Shown here: one piece after another, positions 58,997-64,000 of the stretch | Layout of the letters: every line of letters begins with the position of its first letter | Position numbering within the stretch: position 1 is the first letter of the stretch | NCBI RefSeq assembly: GCF_932526225.1 | Contig: NC_064042.1 | Coordinates: 3,889,001-3,953,000 of the forward strand | Source: Nematostella vectensis | Taxonomy: Eukaryota > Cnidaria > Anthozoa > Actiniaria > Edwardsiidae | Length of the DNA stretch: 64,000 nt | Reading direction: 5' to 3' | Position numbers and translations under genes: made by a program | Notes under the pieces: model-generated | Seen by the model: the letters and a program-made list of their open reading frames with translations, nothing else | What the model was told of the DNA's origin: nothing | Databases searched by the model: none

Positions 58997-59391
58997 CTGA
59001 GTATGAAATAAAGAATGATGTCAAAAAAAGAAATCCACCCGCATGTGATAAATATTCACGGAATATCCGTTATTTAGTCTAGTGGTAGCAAAAACAAGCT
59101 GTAATACCCACTGATCTTTACAGTCGAGATTGTATTTTCACTTCCACGAAGAATCCATAATCTTTGTCGTTTTAAAATTTCACTTTTGGGGCTGTTTGAT
59201 TGTTTGGTTTGATTGACTATACGTGCTATTCCCCAAACGATACAGGATTTTTAGTTATTTCTGGGCGGTCAAGTGTAAGACAACAAAATCGACTGTAACA
59301 AGAAAACGCCGCTCCAGGCTCATTTTCGATCATGAATAATCACTTCGATAGTCGGGTGCATTTGAATTTATAAGAAGAAGAAAGGATGTAC

Positions 59392-59651
59392 CTTGCACAA
59401 TTGTTGTAGCAGTGGTATTTTGTCCAGCTACAACAGTGTTGTTTGGAATACAAGTAAACAACTGTTCGCCCAGAGTGTCAAGTAAAATGTCTTTAAAGAC
59501 TCCGTCCATTCTACTTGACGAGTGACGGTTGTTAAGATACAGCGAGTACTGGATGACGCGCGGATTCCCTGTCGCCGAACAGTTGAAAGAAATAGTGGAG
59601 CCACGACAGTATGAGCTCGCCAGTGGATAAAGACGTGTGTTTTTGGTTTGC
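59392..59651 (-). pseudogene. Ig exon 2 of the broken receptor
   Basis: From about 59632 downward the frame is open: [31 protein letters not shown], ending TTIVQ at a GTACAT donor. Length is 260 (one base short), and the first few codons after the acceptor are in a different frame from the rest. Confidence 0.72.
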
Positions 59652-60058
59652 CTAAAGAAAATACAATTATTAATTACTTGTCTAAAAAATTAAGAGATGA
59701 GCACCATTTACAGTAATCTTACAATTGACAATATTCAGATAATAAGATAATAAGATGCAGTTGCTCGTCTTTGTAGCCCATGCCCACCGGCATTTTTGAA
59801 ATTTCATGATTAAGGTATCGATTGGTCGACTTGCACAATCAGGACAATTAATCCATAAGACATTATGGGGATCAAGTTTACCCTGAATACAAATTTTTGT
59901 GACACTGTGTTCTCATCAATTCACAAGATTTGTTTCATAATTTTCAAAATCGATGCGTTGAGAGGATAGCGGAATTAGGTATTGTTCTTATAAAAAAGCT
60001 ACCGATCAACATAGCGGGAACTTCGATGTTAACACTAATGTCAATTCATTATGCTTAC

Positions 60059-60312
60059 ATCTCACTGCAAGTGTCGCACCCCTGGTGTGGTTCCGTTCAC
60101 ATCCGTCAGTAGCCACGCACGTGTAGACCCTGACATGTCGCGGTGCACCATGGGAATGGTGTAGGACGGTCCGTGTGCTACGATGTGCCCCTGAGGGCTG
60201 ATCCATGTGAAGGTTGGTGGAGGAGTACCATCAGCTGAACACGTCAGGTTCACTTGGTCATGCTCGGTCACGGTAGGGCTTGATGGGGTTATATTAACAC
60301 TGCTGGGTGGAA
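60059..60312 (-). pseudogene. Ig exon 1 of the broken receptor
   Basis: Begins VPPSSVNITPSSPTVTEHD, first cysteine in VNLTCSADG, tryptophan in TFTWISPQG. The frame breaks after RDMSG; the second-cysteine strand VYTCVATDG is in another frame. Length is 254, one less than a multiple of three for a 1-1 exon. Confidence 0.8.
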
Positions 60313-61600
60313 CTGGAAATAACAACAATAATTTATTTTAAAAATATATATTTATTTGTTGTAGCACAGCTGCTTATGAGAAAAGTGAAGGCACAATAAG
60401 AAAGGTTATATTATTTTCTTTGACATAGTTAAAGTTTCACCTCGGGCGAAGCACAAACACCTGCTATTGAATTAACACTCCCGGTAAAAAATAGTCATTT
60501 AGTGTCCCTTTCTAATAATTGTATCCCACACATGGGAGTTTCCAAAGACCTGGCGAGGGGGTATGGAAATTGTCTTGGTGTCCGGTAAAGGCCGCGAGTT
60601 GCGCTTACGACAATATACAATACGATTTTTCCGCTCAACGACATCTCAAATTTCTCATGAATCAGATACAAATGCCTTTGCCGCTAGTCTTAAGCTGTTT
60701 TCTTCTTTACGATATTTTCTATTTGCATCTGCAATGTATGCTTTTTGTAAGATATAGTATTTCTCATATTAGGAGTTGCCAATGATGATTGTTGTAGTAT
60801 GTTTTTAAAACATCTCATCTTACGATTTCTTCGTGTTGTAACCAAGGGTCGCAGCGAAGTCAGGGGCTTTATTAACACCTTTCAATTAGATTTGACCATA
60901 GAAAATAGAAAATTGAGAATTTTTGACGTAGTGGTTAAAGAAAGCACAATTATTGTATACCGTATGATGATCTAATAAACGCTGATCTGATCAAATAGGT
61001 ATATCAGTATAATATCTAACATATTCCCCACGGTCCTTCGTATGTATTGCCTTATTTAGTCATTAATGCCCCTATTTAGAAAAACTTTAAGTTTCCCGCT
61101 CCCTGATCGCATTATGCGTGTCAATTTGAGACTCGCGGCAAAAATTCGCTATCGCTTGATCAAATATTTATCTGTTTTTGTTTTTAAAACAAAAGGTTTT
61201 TTTTTTATTTTGCTTATTAAAAGCTTCATAGAAAGGAAAGACTTGTTGTTCTTTATACAGAAAATGAAATATTTGCTTTCAAGAATTATACAATTATATG
61301 AATGGAATTAAATTGATCAATTAATTGCGCAAAGAAGAACAGATTTGAGATCAGAAGCCAACAAATAGCGCAGTGAAGTTAGACACCTCAGTCACCCCCC
61401 CCCCCCCCCCCCCCACTCACACCCCCCAAATATTTATCTCACTAATCAAGAAAAGCCCTAGACCCAGGCATAAAAGATTGGCCGAGTGGGTATGAAGGTC
61501 ACCAAGGAAGTTGTAGGGATGACGCAGGCATGGCGCATTCGAATCGTGTCAAATCGGCCTAAATGCAGGTGCCTAGAAGCGAGGCATCCTTGCGAACCCA
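60313..61600. other. Intergenic, with a reversed dispersed-repeat copy
   Basis: 61030-61470 is an inverted relative of the repeats at 13094-13270 and 21590-21854 (shared ctcactaatcaagaaaagcc, tttgagactcgcggca). A poly-C tract lies at 61396-61415. No exon is supported. Confidence 0.5.
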
Positions 61601-61601
61601 G

Positions 61602-61698
61602 TGCGTCGAGGTAAGCGTAACGATGCGCTTCTCTACCGCCCCCTCCGCCGGCCTTGTTTTGCCTCCTTACGCTGACCTCCACTCCCTGAGTGCCCGAG
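61602..61698. mobile_element. Foldback element (gtcgaggtaagcgtaacg), copy 2
   Basis: Arms gcgtcgaggtaagcgtaacg and cttacgctgacctccactcc; related to 55449-55588. Confidence 0.55.
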
Positions 61699-61892
61699 CA
61701 TGGAAGCAAGTTTTCACTGTATCATCTAGCCTCGTTGCCAGGCTACAACCTGTCAGCTCTATTGATTCTGAAATGGCGGGCGTTCTTGGAGCTTTCCCCC
61801 AGACAGCAAGCGGGAAATCAAAAGGTGACGTCATAAAAATAAGTGGTCGCGCAGCCTATCATCTATTATGTTCAAAATTTAAACATCGCAAC

Positions 61893-62406
61893 TTCCACCC
61901 CCAGTGATAGTGCTAACTAACCGAGGGCCATATTTTAAAGAACTGAATATTCGGAATTTCTTTCCTTGCCCACGAAATCTCTTTCCGTGCCCACGGAAAA
62001 AAAATTCCATGAGCATACGGAAAAAAATTCCGTGAGCACGGCAAAAAAGTGCGGAAAGGTGTGCGCTTTCCCTTCAAATCCCGAGCCAGGGCACAAGAAT
62101 CGTAAATCGAGAGGCAGAGTATTGTTATCGACTATAGCTTATGCATATGACAGATGTTAAAAATTTTTCCGGGTTCCTGCCTTATCGAATTTGTGTCACA
62201 AGTGAGTTAAAGTTGTTCTCCTATGATTCCAGTCTTCTAGGATAAGGACACTTAACCGGAGGTCCCGTCTCTTCAAGCTGCACTACATTAACCTGAACCG
62301 AGGGAACGTAAAAGAACCACTGGGGACGCAATAAACCCTCTGGCAGTGACCACCCCCAGTGACAGTGCTAACCGAGGGCCATATGTTAAAGAACTGAATA
62401 TTCGGT
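61893..62406. mobile_element. Reversed copy of the cacggaatttc element between direct repeats
   Basis: 61957-62160 matches 5602-5800 in inverted orientation. The flanks 61893-61956 and 62346-62406 are near-identical direct repeats (cccccagtgacagtgctaac, ttaaagaactgaatattcgg). Confidence 0.65.
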
Positions 62407-62689
62407 TAAATATGCTACCCTCGATAAACAAAGATTGCAAAGACAAATATTACAAAGATTGATTTGGATTGTGCGCCAAAATGTTTGTATATACAAAAGA
62501 ACTTATTCTGGTTCTCATGTTATTGATCAAATATAACTTGTTGCCATGGAAACATAAGCTAGATCGCTAGGTCTTATTGTTAGCACGGCGACTCGAAAGT
62601 CGACATTGCGATATACTTGAAATACAGCAAATGAAATACAGCAAATGCTTCTTGCATTTGGTCGCCTTCGACAGGCAAGCACAAAGCCC

Positions 62690-63317
62690 TGATTGAGAAC
62701 ATCCAATGTCGAGCATCCAAGTTTATTTTGAACTATCCTGCCGATGTTTTATACACAGAAAAGGCTGAAAACTCTTAAGCTCCTCCCATTAGAATATCGA
62801 AGAGACATAACCGATCTAGTTCTGTTATTTAAAATAAAAAAATGGTGATGTGAGCATTAGTTTAGCTAGCCTTCTTTCTCCAGCCACGTCCCGTTACAAT
62901 ACTCGAAATTATCATCCTAACAATTACCGCCTTTTTTCCACTCACAACCAAAATTATTACAGGAATTCGTATTTCCCTAGTACTGTCAAACTTTGGAATA
63001 GTCTTCCTTCACTTATGAAATCTTGCACTACGCTTTCGTCTTTCAGAAATCAGCTGACAACTCACTATTTAGAGAAACTTGCTTTTTACCAACCTCCATA
63101 ATTTCATAGAGCTTAAATTTATGTAATTCAATTTTTATTTTCTTTTTAGAATTTTTATTGTTTGTAATTTGTTGGAAAAGAATTTCAATTGGGGCTTACG
63201 CCCTGTTTTCTTTTCCCGTCAGATTGTTTCTTATTTTCTTTATTTTGTTTATTTTCTATTGTAAACCGTAGTATTTTTGTGTGACAAAGCCAATAAACTA
63301 AACTAAACTAAACTACA
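62690..63317 (+). pseudogene. 5'-truncated LINE 3' end with actaa tail
   Basis: Carries the C-terminal reverse-transcriptase segment in broken frames: CRASKFILNYPADVLYT, then SRYNTRNYHPNNYRL, YYRNSYFPSTVKLWNSLP and LSSFRNQL. After a 200-base 3' UTR the element ends in taaactaaactaaacta, a short tandem tail typical of CR1/L2-type non-LTR retrotransposons. Stops and shifts upstream of 62850 show it is dead. Confidence 0.8.
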
Positions 63318-63376
63318 GCCTTTACTTCTTAAGTAAGAGTATTCTTGCATCGAAACATCAAAATAGGTACGGGTAC

Positions 63377-63437
63377 GGAAAGAAATTCCGTGAGCACGGA
63401 AAACCATAGTGTACGTTTTCTCATGGAGGGTCACCTA
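63377..63437. mobile_element. Fragment of the cacggaatttc element
   Basis: Shares gaaattccgtgagcacgga, ccatagtgtac and catggagggtcac with the right end of 5602-5986, in the same orientation. Confidence 0.6.
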
Positions 63438-64000
63438 TAAAAACTCTGTTTTTCAATACAGTATTCTATTACTACATTCGGCCAGTTTAATTTCATGCCT
63501 TAAATATTGTACCGGCCACTTGTAATAAAAGAATACTGGCCGTTTTAAAATGAAAGCACAAAGGGTTTTTTTTTGTAACAAAAAGAAAGCGCACGTTGAT
63601 GTGCACGAGCTCTTATGGTATTGTACAAATCAGGCTTGACCCTCGTCTTTGCGCCCCCCTGACTGATGTGTGCGTTTCCAACACGCTCTCGATTTGCATA
63701 CCGCTACGTGGCGTGAAACTGACAACACTCGCCAGCACGAAAACACAACCCGAGAAAGTCCCTCACTTTCAAAAATCCCCCTGCCTAAACAAAGTGCTTC
63801 TATGTAGCCAAGTCGTCAGTCTCAAATAAGTGCAAAATATGTTGTTTACTTTTTATGTGCTACTACATTATTGCGTGTTAATACAAATACAATTGTTAAA
63901 TGTGTGCGCTGTCCATACATTGGGTCGTCTTTGGTAAAAATCTAGAAAAATTGCATAAACATTGAAGGTTAGGTGAGAAGTTTAAAATTGATAACGCCAT
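63438..64000. other. No gene recognised
   Basis: Only short random open frames to the window edge. Confidence 0.4.

Larger units (their letters stand above)
55864..60312 (-). pseudogene. Ig(x4)-SEA-FN3-TM receptor with tyrosine-rich tail, frame broken in several exons
   Basis: Exons, 5' to 3': Ig 60059-60312, Ig 59392-59651, Ig 58751-58996, Ig 58324-58569, SEA 58024-58243, SEA end 57813-57944, FN3 57384-57667, TM 56789-56906, linker 56551-56587, tail 55864-56465. Splice sites are all GT-AG, although the TM-exon donor (GTCCGT) is weak. The third and fourth Ig, TM and linker exons are intact. The first and second Ig, FN3 and tail exons are each one base short of a compatible length, with the frame change visible near 60125, 59640, 57425 and 56310. 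The SEA end is out of frame near 57905, and the first SEA exon has an in-frame TGA (58137-58139). The intact version would be a type I adhesion/signalling receptor. No signal-peptide exon was found upstream. Sequencing error is possible, but neighbouring genes are error-free. Confidence 0.8.

Noticed and set aside
61563-61907. 114-codon plus-strand open frame
   Set aside because: Half lies in a foldback element; no recognisable motif.
1-64000. tRNA, rRNA or snRNA genes
   Set aside because: No cloverleaf with A/B box spacing or known rRNA/snRNA motif was recognised by eye; a tRNAscan or Infernal run would be decisive.

Overview
The window is animal (metazoan) nuclear DNA. It has spliced genes with GT-AG introns, many phase-1 domain exons (Ig, SEA, FN3), dozens of minisatellites, and foldback or TIR-type miniature transposons. 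The mix (a rhodopsin-family orphan GPCR, a BEN-domain gene, repeated Ig/SEA receptors, one Aster/GRAMD1 gene) suggests an anthozoan cnidarian of the sea-anemone type; that assignment is inference. Exon borders come from reading splice sites and checking that codon phases match across every junction. No alignment or database search was run.

Layout. (1) About 0.25-17.7 kb, minus strand: a large receptor gene whose 3' end lies off the left edge. It begins with a signal-peptide exon (17675-17723) and continues as repeated modules: V-like domain, Ig, SEA; V-like, Ig, SEA; Ig, SEA. All phases join. (2) About 3.8-5.2 kb, plus strand, inside an intron of that receptor: a BEN-domain gene with intact BEN exons and a probably frame-broken N-terminal part. 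(3) 13-15.3 kb: decayed transposon-derived coding sequence in the receptor's first intron. (4) 19.6-22.3 kb: a very long minisatellite interrupted by mobile elements. (5) 23.04-24.01 kb, minus: a single-exon class A GPCR. (6) 24-37 kb: mostly non-genic, with a 32-bp minisatellite, LINE 3' remnants and MITEs. (7) 37.25-51.87 kb, minus: a complete 23-coding-exon GRAMD1 (Aster) gene, 810 aa, with GRAM, VASt/ASTER and C-terminal membrane segments. (8) 55.86-60.31 kb, minus: an Ig-Ig-Ig-Ig-SEA-FN3-TM receptor with a tyrosine-rich tail. Its reading frame is broken in at least six places, so it looks like a pseudogene. (9) 60.3-64 kb: mobile-element debris, including a LINE 3' end.

The most striking pattern is that many minisatellites are anchored on exon edges. 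In three cases the repeated unit contains the exon's own 3' end and its 5' splice site (receptor SEA exon at 7976, Aster exons ending at 49384 and 40442). In one, the acceptor and first half of a membrane-segment exon is copied three times (38.28-38.6 kb). In two, the C-terminal codons with the stop are amplified (GPCR and broken receptor). Other arrays start within a few bases of a splice site. Both receptor genes share the same unusual SEA domain and may be paralogues in one family. The broken copy preserves a tail with Grb2-type and ITAM-like tyrosine motifs.
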